A stretch of 64,000 nt of DNA from Stutzerimonas stutzeri (GCF_000590475.1 NZ_CP007441.1:810442-874441); one strand, 5' to 3'. Shown: positions 1 to 9,541, counted from the first letter of the stretch. Notes: generated by a model from the letters alone, not told the origin. Program-made: numbers and translations.

Positions 1-203
1 AGGCGGCCCAAGGCGGTTTTCGGCGTGGCGAGATGGTGGTTTGCGTCGGGCCGGAGGGGCAGGAGGTAGCGCGCGGTCTGGTCAATTACAGCGTTGCTGA
101 AACTCAGCGGATCCTTGGGCGATCGTCCGATGAAATCGAAAAGCTCCTCGGCTACGTCGACGAGCCCGAACTCATTCATCGCGACAACATGATTCTTGTA
201 TGA
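1..203 (+). CDS. proB: Glutamate 5-kinase, C-terminal fragment (partial at window edge)
   Basis: The window opens inside an open frame (first full codon at 3) that ends at TGA 201-203 with residues EPELIHRDNMILV. This is the characteristic end of the PUA domain of ProB, which phosphorylates glutamate in the first step of proline synthesis. Only about 66 residues are visible, so the kinase domain cannot be inspected. The stop overlaps the next gene's ATG (ATGA), so creA is probably translationally coupled. proB-creA-rpsT is the usual Pseudomonas order, which supports the call. Confidence 0.8.
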   Translation, partial: AAQGGFRRGEMVVCVGPEGQEVARGLVNYSVAETQRILGRSSDEIEKLLGYVDEPELIHRDNMILV

Positions 204-670
204 GGTATTCGATGCGATTGGCGCAAGCGCTGATGGTGCTGCTGGCCTGCCCGACAATTGGCATGGCGCGTGAAGTGGGCGAGGTCGACACCGTCTTCAA
301 GTGGCTCGGGCCGAACCACAAGATTGTGGTGGAGGCGTTCGATGATCCTAAAGTCGAGGGCGTGACCTGTTATCTGTCGAGGGCCAAGACTGGCGGGATC
401 AAGGGTGGGCTCGGTCTGGCGGAAGACCGGGCCGAGGCATCGATTGCCTGCCGCCAGGTCGGGCCTATACGTATGAGTGACAAGCTCAAAGATGGTGAGG
501 TTGTCTTCAAAGAGCGTACGTCTCTGGTTTTCAAGACCATGCAGGTGGTGCGCTTTTTCGATGAGGCGCGCAATACCCTCGTCTATCTGGTGTATAGCGA
601 CCGCGTGATCGAAGGCAGTCCGCAGAATGCAGTGACGGCTATTCCAGTCCTGCCATGGGCGCAGCCGTAG
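200..670 (+). CDS. creA: CreA family periplasmic protein
   Basis: This 156-residue protein has an N-terminal signal peptide of about 23 residues (hydrophobic core ALMVLLACPTIGMA). The mature part carries the CreA-family signature: the EVDTVFKWLGPNHK start, a GVTCYLSRAKTGG segment and a C-terminal YLVYSDRVIEGSPQNA block. Two mature cysteines (CYLS and IACRQ) could form a disulfide. The family's molecular function is unknown; it is exported. The chosen ATG at 200 overlaps the proB stop; an internal ATG at 212 is an alternative that keeps the signal peptide. A bidirectional terminator follows. Confidence 0.85.
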   Translation: MRYSMRLAQALMVLLACPTIGMAREVGEVDTVFKWLGPNHKIVVEAFDDPKVEGVTCYLSRAKTGGIKGGLGLAEDRAEASIACRQVGPIRMSDKLKDGEVVFKERTSLVFKTMQVVRFFDEARNTLVYLVYSDRVIEGSPQNAVTAIPVLPWAQP

Positions 671-725
671 TCGGCGGCGGCTGTGCTCATTGAACTTGTC
701 ATTCGCATCGGCAAATTGCAGGCAT

Positions 726-753
726 AAAAAAACCGGCCCAAGGCCGGTTTTTT
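726..753. terminator. Bidirectional rho-independent terminator between creA and rpsT
   Basis: A perfect GGCCGG/CCGGCC stem with a three-base loop is flanked by seven A on the left and six T on the right, so it can terminate transcription on both strands. It lies between the convergent creA (+) and rpsT (-). Confidence 0.85.
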
Positions 754-767
754 CAAGAACGTGCAGC

Positions 768-1043
768 TCAGGCAGCAACAGCACCGAGGGCCTTGATATG
801 GCCGTTCAGGCGGCTCTTGTGACGAGCGGCTTTGTTCTTGTGGATGATGCCTTTGTCGGCCATGCGGTCGATTACAGGCACGGCTGCGGTGTAAGCAGTA
901 CGAGCTTTATCCAGATCTTTTGCGTCGATGGCTTTGACCACATTCTTGATGTAGGTACGAACCATGGAGCGCAAGCTGGCGTTGTGGCTGCGACGCTTCT
1001 CAGCCTGAATTGCGCGTTTTTTGGCGGAAGGGCTGTTGGCCAC
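768..1043 (-). CDS. rpsT: 30S ribosomal protein S20
   Basis: This 91-residue lysine/arginine-rich protein begins ANSPSAKKRAIQAEKRRSHN, the S20 signature, and ends IKALGAVAA. S20 binds the 5' domain of 16S rRNA early in 30S assembly. The start chosen is GTG at 1043, preceded by GAGGAG about five bases upstream. The open frame continues upstream, but nothing there resembles S20. A weak start codon is known for rpsT in enterobacteria, where it matters for autoregulation; whether that applies here is inference. It is transcribed divergently from murJ and ends at a strong terminator. Confidence 0.95.
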   Translation of the reverse strand: MANSPSAKKRAIQAEKRRSHNASLRSMVRTYIKNVVKAIDAKDLDKARTAYTAAVPVIDRMADKGIIHKNKAARHKSRLNGHIKALGAVAA

Positions 1044-1259
1044 CGTCGAACTCCTCGAAAACGTGGGATTACAAAGCAAATAAGGCCGCGAATCATGCCG
1101 AAGCGGCGCGGGCTTGTCAAGCCTGCTTGTAGATTGATGATGCTGGCCGGACAGATGGGCTGCCGCTAAACTCGCGGCCTCTTTATCTGTCGTAACTGCC
1201 CGCCGATTCCGTTGGCCAGTGCCTGACCGGAACCTCTGCAGCAACTTCTAGGAAAACAA

Positions 1260-2807
1260 ATGTCCGAGACATCCGGTAAAGGCGGATTGTTGCGCTCCAG
1301 CGCGGTGGTCAGCGTCATGACGCTGCTGTCCCGCGTGCTGGGAATGGTACGCGATATGGTGGTGGCGAGCTACTTCGGCTCCGGCGCGTCGGCTGACGCC
1401 TTTTTCATTGCCTTCAAAATCCCTAACTTTCTGCGCCGCCTGTTTGCCGAAGGTGCCTTCGCCCAGGCGTTCGTGCCGGTGCTGTCGGAGTATCGAACCA
1501 AGCGAACATTGATCGAGGTAAAACTGCTTGTCGACCGCACGGCCGGCATGCTTGGGTTGATTCTGACGGGCATCACCGCCATTGGAGTGTTGGCTTCACC
1601 TTATGTAGTGATGTTGTTTGCACCGGGCTTTCATGATGAGCCTGCAAAAATGCAGCTGGCTGGCGAGTTGCTGCGCATCACCTTCCCGTATCTGCTGTTG
1701 ATTTCACTGACGGCTTTCACCTCCGGCGTACTGAATACCTATGGCCACTTCGCGGTGCCGGGCTTCACGCCGGTCCTGCTGAATGTCTGCATGATCACAT
1801 CGGCGATTTTTCTTACGGCCTATTTCGATCAGCCGATCATGGCCCTGGCCTGGGGCGTGTTCATCGCTGGCTTCGCTCAGTTGGCCTTCCAGCTTCCCTA
1901 TGTTGCCAAGCTGGGGTTGCTGCCGCGGCCGAGGGTTAAATTCGGTGACGAGGGCGTGCGACGGATCATGCTGCTGATGGTTCCCGCCCTATTCGGCGTG
2001 TCGGTCAGTCAGATCAATCTCCTGCTCGATACGGTGCTCGCTTCGTTTCTCCAGACTGGTAGTGTCTCGTGGCTCTACTATGCGGATCGGCTTTCGGAAT
2101 TACCGCTCGGGGCGTTCGGCATCGCCATTGGTACAGTGATTCTTCCAAGTCTGTCGCGTCAGCATGCCGGCGATGACCCCAAGGCCTTTTCCAATACGCT
2201 CAACTGGGCGCTACGGATGGTGCTGCTGGTCGGGGTGCCTGCAGCGCTGGCCTTGGGCATTCTGGCTGAGCCGCTGATTGCCAGCCTGTTCTTTTACGGC
2301 GCGATGAGCGAGGAGGCGGTGGTGCAGTCGGCCAGTGCGCTCGAAGCCTATTCGCTGGGTGTGCTGGCCTTCATGCTGATCAAGGTGCTGGCGCCGGGCT
2401 TCTTTGCCCGGCAGGATTTGAAGACGCCAGTACGGGTCGCAATCATCTGCATGATCGCCAACATGGTGATGAATCTGATACTCATCTGGCCGCTCAAGCA
2501 TGTCGGGCTGGCGCTGGCGACCTCGCTGTCATCGATGCTCAACGCCGGTCTGCTGTTCTGGGGGCTTTACCGGGTCGGCGTGTTCCAGCTGGCGCCGGGC
2601 TGGGGGCTGTTCCTGCTGCGTTTGGCCGGCGGTTGCGCCGCCATGGTGGCAACGGTTTGGTGGCTCAACGCGCCGTCGGTCGAGTGGTTCGCCTGGAGTT
2701 GGCAGCAGCGCGCATTACAGCTGGGGCTACTGGTGGCGGCTGGACTGGGCGCATTCGCGGCCGGGCTGGTGCTGCTCGGTTTACGGCCGCGCCATCTGCG
2801 TCATTGA
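1260..2807 (+). CDS. murJ: Lipid II flippase MurJ
   Basis: This 515-residue polytopic membrane protein (about 14 hydrophobic segments) has MurJ/MviN family sequence throughout, including SSAVVSVMTLLSRVLGMVRDMVVA at residues 11-34 and GASADAFFIAFKIPNFLRRLFAEGAF just after. MurJ belongs to the MOP superfamily and flips lipid-linked peptidoglycan precursor across the inner membrane. An AGGAA motif sits about seven bases before the ATG. It precedes ribF by about 85 bases; the murJ-ribF-ileS-lspA order is conserved in Pseudomonas and suggests one transcription unit. Confidence 0.95.
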   Translation: MSETSGKGGLLRSSAVVSVMTLLSRVLGMVRDMVVASYFGSGASADAFFIAFKIPNFLRRLFAEGAFAQAFVPVLSEYRTKRTLIEVKLLVDRTAGMLGLILTGITAIGVLASPYVVMLFAPGFHDEPAKMQLAGELLRITFPYLLLISLTAFTSGVLNTYGHFAVPGFTPVLLNVCMITSAIFLTAYFDQPIMALAWGVFIAGFAQLAFQLPYVAKLGLLPRPRVKFGDEGVRRIMLLMVPALFGVSVSQINLLLDTVLASFLQTGSVSWLYYADRLSELPLGAFGIAIGTVILPSLSRQHAGDDPKAFSNTLNWALRMVLLVGVPAALALGILAEPLIASLFFYGAMSEEAVVQSASALEAYSLGVLAFMLIKVLAPGFFARQDLKTPVRVAIICMIANMVMNLILIWPLKHVGLALATSLSSMLNAGLLFWGLYRVGVFQLAPGWGLFLLRLAGGCAAMVATVWWLNAPSVEWFAWSWQQRALQLGLLVAAGLGAFAAGLVLLGLRPRHLRH

Positions 2808-2891
2808 TCAGCAGTTCGCATACACCGCAAACCTGTCCGGGGCCGCCGGCTCATGCGTATAATCGACGACTTTTCAAGCAAGAAGTGCGGT

Positions 2892-3842
2892 ATGCAGCTG
2901 GTTCGAGGTCTACATAACCTGCGGCCCCGGCATCGGGGCTGTGTCGCCACCATCGGCAATTTCGACGGAGTTCACCGGGGGCACCAAGCCATCCTGGCGC
3001 GTCTGCGCGAGCGGGCCGCTGAGCTCGGGTTGCCCAGCTGCGTGGTGATCTTCGAGCCACAGCCGCGGGAATACTTTGCTCCAGACAAGGCGCCCGCGCG
3101 GCTGACCCGGCTGCGTGAAAAGCTCCAGTTGCTGGATGAATATGGCGTCGATCTGGTGCTTTGTCTGGCTTTCAATCGCCGTTTACGCGAATTGAGTGCC
3201 GCTGAGTTCGTTCACGCGACGCTGGTCGAGGGCCTTGGCGTCCGGCACCTGGAGGTGGGCGATGACTTCCGTTTCGGTTGCGACCGAGCGGGAGATTTCA
3301 ACTTTCTGCTGAAAGCTGGCGCCGCGGAAGCGTTCTCGGTTGAGGCCGCGACCACCATTGAAGTAGACGATGAGCGTGTCAGCAGCACGCGGCTGCGTCA
3401 GGTGCTCGCAGATGGCAATCTGGTACTGGCGCAGAAGCTGCTCGGTCGGCCGTTCAGCATCACCGGGCGGGTTATGCATGGGCAAGCGCTGGGGCGTCAG
3501 CTTGGTGCGCCGACGGCTAACATCCAGCTCAAGCGCAAGAGCACACCCCTTAGCGGCGTGTTCATGGTGAGCACAGAAGTCGACGGCGTGATGCAGCCGG
3601 CAGTGGCCAATATTGGCACTCGCCCGTCAGTCAAAAGCGACGGCCAGCCCCATCTGGAAGTGCACTTGCTCAATTATCAAGGCGACCTCTATGGTCGTCT
3701 GCTGCGCGTGATTTTTCACCACAAGCTGCGTGATGAGCAGCGCTTCGCCTCGCTGGAGGCGCTTAAGACGGCGATCGAAGCCGATATCGCCGCGGCTCGC
3801 GAATACTGGCGGGCTTCACCCTTTACCACGAGTCAGGACTGA
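2892..3842 (+). CDS. ribF: Bifunctional riboflavin kinase / FMN adenylyltransferase
   Basis: This 316-residue enzyme converts riboflavin to FMN and then FAD. The N-terminal adenylyltransferase half shows IGNFDGVHRGHQAIL (nucleotide-binding HxGH-like motif, about residues 19-33). The C-terminal flavokinase half shows GRQLGAPTANI. The frame is open from 2853, but the family-typical start MQLVRGLHNLRP places initiation at ATG 2892, giving the normal family length. The stop at 3842 lies one base before the ileS ATG, so ribF and ileS are tightly linked. Confidence 0.93.
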   Translation: MQLVRGLHNLRPRHRGCVATIGNFDGVHRGHQAILARLRERAAELGLPSCVVIFEPQPREYFAPDKAPARLTRLREKLQLLDEYGVDLVLCLAFNRRLRELSAAEFVHATLVEGLGVRHLEVGDDFRFGCDRAGDFNFLLKAGAAEAFSVEAATTIEVDDERVSSTRLRQVLADGNLVLAQKLLGRPFSITGRVMHGQALGRQLGAPTANIQLKRKSTPLSGVFMVSTEVDGVMQPAVANIGTRPSVKSDGQPHLEVHLLNYQGDLYGRLLRVIFHHKLRDEQRFASLEALKTAIEADIAAAREYWRASPFTTSQD

Positions 3843-3843
3843 A

Positions 3844-6675
3844 ATGACCGATTACAAAGCGACCCTCAATCTGCCGTCCACGGCATTTCCGATGAAGGCC
3901 GGTCTGCCACAGCGCGAGCCGGAGATCCTGCAGCGCTGGAACAGCATTGATCTGTACGGAAAGCTGCGGCAAATCGGCGAGGGTCGCCCGAAGTTCGTTC
4001 TGCATGACGGCCCGCCATACGCCAACGGCAGCATTCACATCGGTCATGCGGTGAACAAAGTCATCAAGGATTTCATTGTTCGCTCCAAGACCCTGGCCGG
4101 GTTCGACGCGCCCTACGTGCCGGGTTGGGATTGCCATGGCCTGCCGATTGAGCACAAGGTCGAAATCACCTATGGCAAGAACCAGCCGGCCGACCTGACC
4201 CGCGAGCGCTGCCGGGCCTATGCCGGTGAGCAGATCGAGGGGCAGAAGTCCGACTTCATCCGTCTCGGCGTGCTCGGTGAGTGGGACAACCCGTACCGCA
4301 CCATGGATTTCGCCAACGAGGCCGGCGAAGTCCGTGCGCTGGCAAAAATGGTCGAAGGCGGCTTCGTCTTCAAGGGTTTGAAACCAGTAAATTGGTGCTT
4401 CGATTGCGGCTCGGCGTTGGCCGAGGCGGAAGTCGAATATCAGGATAAGAAGTCCGATGCCATCGACGTTGCTTTTCAGGTCGAGGATGCCGACAAGCTA
4501 GCGGCTGCGTTTGGCGTGGGTGCACTGGCCAAACCGGCCAGCATTGTCATCTGGACCACCACGCCCTGGACCATTCCGGCTAACCAGGCGCTCAACGTAC
4601 ACCCTGACTTCGTCTATGCGTTGGTCGACACCGGCGACAAGCTGCTGGTGCTGGCCGAAGAGCTGGTCGAATCGTCCCTTCAGCGATACGAGCTGCAGGG
4701 CGAGATCATTGCTCGCTGCGAGGGCAAGGCGCTGGAACTCATCCGCTTCCGCCACCCGTTCTACGAGCGTTTCGCGCCGGTCTATCTGGCCGACTACGTG
4801 GAGACCGGTGCAGGTACAGGCATCGTCCATTCGGCCCCCGCTTACGGTGAAGACGACTTCCGTTCCTGCAAGCATTACGGCATGGAGAACGACGACATTC
4901 TCAGCCCGGTGCAGAGCCATGGCGTCTACGTCTCGGACCTGCCGTTCTTTGGCGGTCAGTTCATCTGGAAGGCCAACCCGGCAATCGTTGAGAAATTGCG
5001 CGAGGTCGGCGCGCTGCTCAAGCACGAGTCGATCCAGCACAGCTACATGCACTGCTGGCGGCACAAGACGCCGCTGATCTACCGCGCTACAGCGCAGTGG
5101 TTCGTCGGCATGGACAAGGTGGCACACGACGGCAGCTCGCTGCGCCGGCGCGCGCTGGATGCCATCGAGCAGACCGAGTTCGTCCCTGCCTGGGGCCAGG
5201 CGCGACTGCACGGCATGATCGCCGGGCGTCCGGACTGGTGCATCTCACGTCAGCGTACCTGGGGCGTGCCGATCCCGTTCTTCCTGCACAAGGAAAGCGG
5301 CGAGCTGCACCCGCGCACCGTCGAGCTGATGGAAGCTGTGGCGCAACGTATCGAGCAGGGCGGCATCGAGGCCTGGTCGAAGCTGGACGCCGTCGAACTA
5401 CTGGGTGACGAAGCGGGGCAGTACGAGAAGATCAGCGACACCCTGGACGTCTGGTTCGATTCCGGCACCACGCATTGGCACGTGATGCGCGGCTCGCACC
5501 CGATGGGTCATGACCACGGTCCACGTGCTGATCTGTATCTGGAAGGCTCCGATCAGCACCGTGGCTGGTTCCATTCATCGCTTCTGACCGGTTCGGCCAT
5601 CGACGGCCATGCGCCTTACAAGGGGCTGCTAACGCATGGTTTCGTGGTCGATGAGAACGGCCGCAAAATGTCTAAGTCACTGGGCAACGTTGTCGCGCCG
5701 CAGGAAGTTACGGATACCCTGGGCGCCGATATCCTGCGCCTGTGGGTCGCATCCACCGACTACTCCGGCGAAATGGCTGTATCCAAAGTGATCTTGCAGC
5801 GCAGCGCAGACTCCTATCGCCGTATCCGCAATACCGCGCGCTTCCTGCTTTCCAACCTCGACGGTTTCGACCCTGCGCAGCATCAGGTTCCGGCTGATCA
5901 GCTGATCGCGCTCGACCGCTGGGCCATCGACCGCGCTTTGCTGTTGCAGCGGGAAATCGAGGAGGCCTACGGCACCTACAAGTTCTGGAACGTCTACCAG
6001 AAAGTGCACAACTTCTGCGTGCAGGAGCTGGGCGGTTTCTACCTCGACATCATCAAGGACCGTCAGTACACCACCGGCGCTGACAGCCTGCCCCGACGCT
6101 CCTGCCAGACGGCGCTGTACCACATCGCCGAGGCGCTGGTGCGCTGGATCGCGCCGATCCTCTCGTTCACCGCTGATGAGATCTGGCAGTACCTTCCGGG
6201 CGAGCGCAACGAATCGGTGATGCTCAATACCTGGTATCAGGGCCTGGCCGAACTGCCTGCTGATGTAGAGCTGGGACGCGAATTCTGGGCCAAGGTCATG
6301 TCGGTCAAGGCTGCTGTGAACAAAGAACTGGAAACCCAGCGCGCCGCCAAGACGATCGGTGGCAACCTGCAGGCCGAGGTGGTGCTCTACGCGGAAGATG
6401 AGCTCGTGGCTGATCTCACCGAGCTGGGCAGCGAGCTGCGCTTCGTGCTGATCACCTCCGCGGTTACGGTCGCGCCTCTCGCTGCTGCGCCGGCCGATGC
6501 CGTGCAAAGCGAGCTCTCCGGTCTGAAACTGAGGATCAGCAAGACCGGCTACGTCAAATGCGGCCGGTGCTGGCATCATCTGCCCGACGTCGGGACTCAT
6601 GCAGCGCATCCGGAAATCTGTGGTCGCTGCGTTGAGAACATCGAAGGCGCTGGCGAGGTTCGCCACTATGCGTGA
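3844..6675 (+). CDS. ileS: Isoleucyl-tRNA synthetase
   Basis: This 943-residue class Ia synthetase has the HIGH motif at residues 65-68 (in PPYANGSIHIGH) and the KMSKS motif in ENGRKMSKSLGN. A central editing domain (TTPWTIPANQA) precedes a C-terminal zinc site built from CGRCWHH and CGRC. Length and domain order match Pseudomonas IleS of the bacterial type. The open frame extends upstream to 3730, overlapping ribF in another phase; ATG 3844, just after the ribF stop, gives the correct N-terminus (MTDYKATLNLP). Confidence 0.97.
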   Translation: MTDYKATLNLPSTAFPMKAGLPQREPEILQRWNSIDLYGKLRQIGEGRPKFVLHDGPPYANGSIHIGHAVNKVIKDFIVRSKTLAGFDAPYVPGWDCHGLPIEHKVEITYGKNQPADLTRERCRAYAGEQIEGQKSDFIRLGVLGEWDNPYRTMDFANEAGEVRALAKMVEGGFVFKGLKPVNWCFDCGSALAEAEVEYQDKKSDAIDVAFQVEDADKLAAAFGVGALAKPASIVIWTTTPWTIPANQALNVHPDFVYALVDTGDKLLVLAEELVESSLQRYELQGEIIARCEGKALELIRFRHPFYERFAPVYLADYVETGAGTGIVHSAPAYGEDDFRSCKHYGMENDDILSPVQSHGVYVSDLPFFGGQFIWKANPAIVEKLREVGALLKHESIQHSYMHCWRHKTPLIYRATAQWFVGMDKVAHDGSSLRRRALDAIEQTEFVPAWGQARLHGMIAGRPDWCISRQRTWGVPIPFFLHKESGELHPRTVELMEAVAQRIEQGGIEAWSKLDAVELLGDEAGQYEKISDTLDVWFDSGTTHWHVMRGSHPMGHDHGPRADLYLEGSDQHRGWFHSSLLTGSAIDGHAPYKGLLTHGFVVDENGRKMSKSLGNVVAPQEVTDTLGADILRLWVASTDYSGEMAVSKVILQRSADSYRRIRNTARFLLSNLDGFDPAQHQVPADQLIALDRWAIDRALLLQREIEEAYGTYKFWNVYQKVHNFCVQELGGFYLDIIKDRQYTTGADSLPRRSCQTALYHIAEALVRWIAPILSFTADEIWQYLPGERNESVMLNTWYQGLAELPADVELGREFWAKVMSVKAAVNKELETQRAAKTIGGNLQAEVVLYAEDELVADLTELGSELRFVLITSAVTVAPLAAAPADAVQSELSGLKLRISKTGYVKCGRCWHHLPDVGTHAAHPEICGRCVENIEGAGEVRHYA

Positions 6676-6724
6676 CCGGCAGTGCCCGAACCCGCCCGCG
6701 TCTTCGCATGATCGGCCCGTACTC

Positions 6725-6805
6725 GTAGGGTGGGCTTCAGCCCACCGTTGGCATCACGGGCCTGTTTTTTGTGGGCTAACGCGGAGCGCCACCAGGCCCA
6801 CCCTA
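6725..6805. repeat. REPIN-like inverted repeat between ileS and lspA
   Basis: GTAGGGTGGGCTTCAGCCCACC on the left is itself palindromic, and the block closes with GGCCCACCCTA, its inverted counterpart. The same GTAGGGTGG module recurs in many intergenic gaps of this window. Confidence 0.75.
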
Positions 6806-6864
6806 TGGCGCCCCCGAAACCATGGGGCAGGCACAGCCTGCTTCCGTCTTTCGAGGAACGCAGC

Positions 6865-7368
6865 ATGACCGCGCGGTTCGGCAAACTATCCTGGCTCTGG
6901 CTCAGTGTGTTGATCATCGCGTTCGATCAGGCGACCAAGCACTATTTCGAGGCCAACTTCAGCCTCTATCAGAAGGTCGAGGTGATCCCCGACTACTTCG
7001 CCTGGACCCTCGCCTATAACACGGGCGCAGCCTTCAGCTTTCTTGCCGATCATTCCGGATGGCAACGCTGGCTATTTGCGCTGATCGCCATCGGCGTCAG
7101 TGCCGTGCTGGTGGTCTGGATGAAGCGTCTGAAGCCCGGTGAAACCTGGCTAGCCGTTGCGCTTGCGCTGGTTCTGGGAGGTGCGCTCGGTAATCTCTAT
7201 GATCGTATGGTGCTGGGCCATGTCGTGGACTTCATTCTGGTGCATTGGCAGAACCGCTGGTACTTCCCGGCATTCAACATTGCCGACAGCGCCATTACGA
7301 TCGGCGCCGTGATGCTGGCGCTGGACATGTTCCGTAGCAGTAAAACGGGAGAAACGGCAAATGAGTGA
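6865..7368 (+). CDS. lspA: Lipoprotein signal peptidase (signal peptidase II)
   Basis: This 167-residue inner-membrane aspartyl protease has four hydrophobic segments. It shows the conserved boxes FDQATKHYFE, NTGAAFSF, GGALGNLYDR and FNIADSAITIG; the aspartates in the last two are the catalytic pair. LspA cleaves the signal peptide of diacylglyceryl prolipoproteins. The open frame runs back to 6730 through repeat DNA, but ATG 6865 has GAGGAA about seven bases upstream and gives the normal length. Its end overlaps fkpB by eight bases. Confidence 0.95.
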   Translation: MTARFGKLSWLWLSVLIIAFDQATKHYFEANFSLYQKVEVIPDYFAWTLAYNTGAAFSFLADHSGWQRWLFALIAIGVSAVLVVWMKRLKPGETWLAVALALVLGGALGNLYDRMVLGHVVDFILVHWQNRWYFPAFNIADSAITIGAVMLALDMFRSSKTGETANE

Positions 7369-7798
7369 ACAACGCATCGGGCCGGACACGCAGGTCACTC
7401 TGCACTTCGCGCTCAGTCTGGAAAACGGCGAGCAGGTCGACACGACCTTCGATAAGCAACCGGCGACGTTCAAAGTGGGCGACGGCAATCTGCTTCCAGG
7501 TTTTGAGCAGCAGTTGTTCGGGCTCAAGGCGGGAGACAAGCGCACCTTCCAGATCGCGCCGGAGCAGGGGTTCGGGCAACATAACCAGCAAAATGTGCAA
7601 GTCATGCCGCGTAATCAGTTTGAAGGTATGGAGTTGTCCGAAGGGTTGCTGGTGATCTTCAACGACGCCGCCAAGACTGAGTTGCCGGGGGTCGTCAAAA
7701 ACTTCGATGATCGCCAGGTAACCGTGGACTTTAATCATCCGCTGGCAGGCAAGGCGCTGACCTTCGACGTCGAGATATTCGAGGTCAAGCCGGTCTGA
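7361..7798 (+). CDS. fkpB: FKBP-type peptidyl-prolyl isomerase (SlpA-like)
   Basis: This 145-residue protein of the short FKBP/SlyD-like class begins IGPDTQVTLHFALSLENGEQVDTT and carries GDGNLLPGFEQQLFGLKAGDKR, the FKBP core, with an inserted-flap segment around residues 65-120. There is no signal peptide, so it is probably a cytoplasmic prolyl isomerase/chaperone. It overlaps lspA (ATGAGTGA), implying coupled translation; lspA-fkpB-ispH is the usual order. It lacks a histidine-rich SlyD tail. Confidence 0.9.
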   Translation: MSEQRIGPDTQVTLHFALSLENGEQVDTTFDKQPATFKVGDGNLLPGFEQQLFGLKAGDKRTFQIAPEQGFGQHNQQNVQVMPRNQFEGMELSEGLLVIFNDAAKTELPGVVKNFDDRQVTVDFNHPLAGKALTFDVEIFEVKPV

Positions 7799-7843
7799 GC
7801 AACCTGCTCACGTAGATAGCTGCTTTTTTGTAGGCGCCAGATC

Positions 7844-7914
7844 GTAGGGTGGATCACGCTTCACCGATCCACCGCAGGCCGCAATGGTGGATGTAAAAGC
7901 GCCATCCACCCTAC
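7844..7914. repeat. REPIN-like inverted repeat between fkpB and ispH
   Basis: It begins GTAGGGTGGATCACGCTTCA and ends GCGCCATCCACCCTAC, an inverted pair around a short centre. It belongs to the TGGATC-type subgroup that is also seen at 31528-31617. Confidence 0.75.
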
Positions 7915-7968
7915 GGGTCATAATCTGCCCATCCATCACGCGTGCCGCGCGCACATTGAGATACCGCC

Positions 7969-8913
7969 ATGCAAATCAAACTCGCCAATCCGCGCGGCTT
8001 TTGTGCCGGTGTCGACCGCGCCATCGAAATCGTCAACCGTGCCCTGGAAGTGTTCGGGCCGCCCATCTATGTGCGTCACGAAGTCGTGCACAACAAGTTC
8101 GTAGTCGAAGACCTGCGCGAGCGGGGTGCAATATTCGTCGATGAGCTGGATCAAGTGCCAGACGGCTTCATCGTTATCTTCAGCGCCCACGGCGTGTCCC
8201 AAGCCGTGCGGATGGAAGGGGAAAGGCGCGGCCTCAAGGTGTTCGACGCCACCTGCCCTTTGGTGACCAAGGTTCATCTTGAAGTGACCAAATACAGCCG
8301 TGAAGGGCGTGAGTGCATCCTCATCGGGCATGCAGGCCATCCCGAAGTCGAAGGCACCATGGGCCAGTACGACACCGCCAACGGCGGCTCGATCTACCTT
8401 GTCGAAGATGAAAAAGACGTGGCTGAGTTGCAGGTGCGCAACCCCGAGGCCCTAGCGTTCGTCACACAGACCACGCTGTCCATGGACGACACCAGCCGGG
8501 TGATCGACGCGCTACGTACTCGCTTCCCCAGCATCGGCGGCCCGCGCAAGGACGACATCTGCTACGCCACCCAGAATCGTCAGGACGCGGTCAAGCAGTT
8601 GGCCGGGGAGTGCGATGTGGTACTGGTGGTCGGCAGCCCCAACAGCTCCAATTCCAACCGCCTGCGCGAACTGGCTGAGCGCATGGATACCCCAGCGTAT
8701 CTGATCGATGGAGCTGAAGACCTCAAGCGCGAATGGTTTGAGAACATTGAGCGCATCGGCATTACTGCTGGAGCCTCCGCCCCCGAGGTGCTGGTGCGGG
8801 GAGTAATCGAGCGGCTGAAGGACTGGGGCGCGACGGGGATGGATGAGCTGGATGGCCGCCCGGAGAACGTGACGTTTTCGATGCCGAAGGAGTTGCGGTT
8901 GAAGGCTCTATAG
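7969..8913 (+). CDS. ispH: 4-hydroxy-3-methylbut-2-enyl diphosphate reductase
   Basis: This 314-residue enzyme catalyses the last step of the MEP isoprenoid pathway, reducing HMBPP to IPP and DMAPP with a [4Fe-4S] cluster. The three cluster cysteines are visible at C12 (RGFCAGVDRA), C96 (FDATCPLVTK) and C198 (DDICYATQNRQ). The substrate-binding HEVVHN and SAHG motifs and the SPNSSNSNRL loop are also present. Length is normal. About 160 bases containing a REPIN-like element separate it from fkpB. Confidence 0.96.
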   Translation: MQIKLANPRGFCAGVDRAIEIVNRALEVFGPPIYVRHEVVHNKFVVEDLRERGAIFVDELDQVPDGFIVIFSAHGVSQAVRMEGERRGLKVFDATCPLVTKVHLEVTKYSREGRECILIGHAGHPEVEGTMGQYDTANGGSIYLVEDEKDVAELQVRNPEALAFVTQTTLSMDDTSRVIDALRTRFPSIGGPRKDDICYATQNRQDAVKQLAGECDVVLVVGSPNSSNSNRLRELAERMDTPAYLIDGAEDLKREWFENIERIGITAGASAPEVLVRGVIERLKDWGATGMDELDGRPENVTFSMPKELRLKAL

Positions 8914-9074
8914 CTGTTGCCTATAGATTGCGATGTACCAGATAGCGTCTGCAACGAATCCCCGGTCGTGCCCAACCCCAGCTACCGAACTGGGGCCTCG
9001 CGATAGCGCTTTAGGAATAATCTGACAGAGCGGAGGCCGGAATTTGGCCTCCCTCCGCTATCCCTAGTTTTAGG

Positions 9075-9500
9075 CTACCGCCAGCATTCCGACCATGCTC
9101 TGGAGCCGGTATTGCCCTTAATTCCGACCGCATTCAACGTCAGATTTCCACACGCGGTGTCGCTGAATTGCTGGTCGGCGCTTAGAGTATAACCGCCGTC
9201 TCCGTCTTCAGCCCCAACAGTCAGGGTGTACTTGCCAGTATCGGACGTTACACCGCTGCTTGTTGATGAACGCAGGTTAAGCTTGGCAACATCAGCTGCA
9301 TCTGTAATGTATCTATTGTTCTGGGCGAAGTAGCGCTCTTGTCGTGCCGCGGCCTCACTAAGCAGCGCTTGGCCTTCTGTGCGATTGCCGCGGAGCACGT
9401 ACTCTTGATAGGAAGGATAGGCAATCGCCGCAAGAATTCCGATGATCGCCACAACAATCATGATCTCAATCAAGGTAAAACCGCTCTGGTCGCGCTTCAT
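9075..9500 (-). CDS. pilE: Type IV minor pilin PilE
   Basis: This 141-residue prepilin has a short basic leader ending in G7, then FTLIEIMIVVAIIGILAAIAYPSY. It therefore has the PilD cleavage site after Gly, Phe+1 and Glu+5, followed by the hydrophobic helix. The C-terminal disulfide cysteines (DTAC and SECWR) fit a minor pilin. It assembles with the other minor pilins to prime the type IV pilus. The frame is open further upstream, but ATG 9500 gives the normal leader. It follows pilY1 directly; the small pilY2 found between them in P. aeruginosa is absent. Confidence 0.88.
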   Translation of the reverse strand: MKRDQSGFTLIEIMIVVAIIGILAAIAYPSYQEYVLRGNRTEGQALLSEAAARQERYFAQNNRYITDAADVAKLNLRSSTSSGVTSDTGKYTLTVGAEDGDGGYTLSADQQFSDTACGNLTLNAVGIKGNTGSRAWSECWR

Positions 9501-9541
9501 GGTCGGCACCTTTGGTACTGCGAATTTCCAGCTTTCATTCG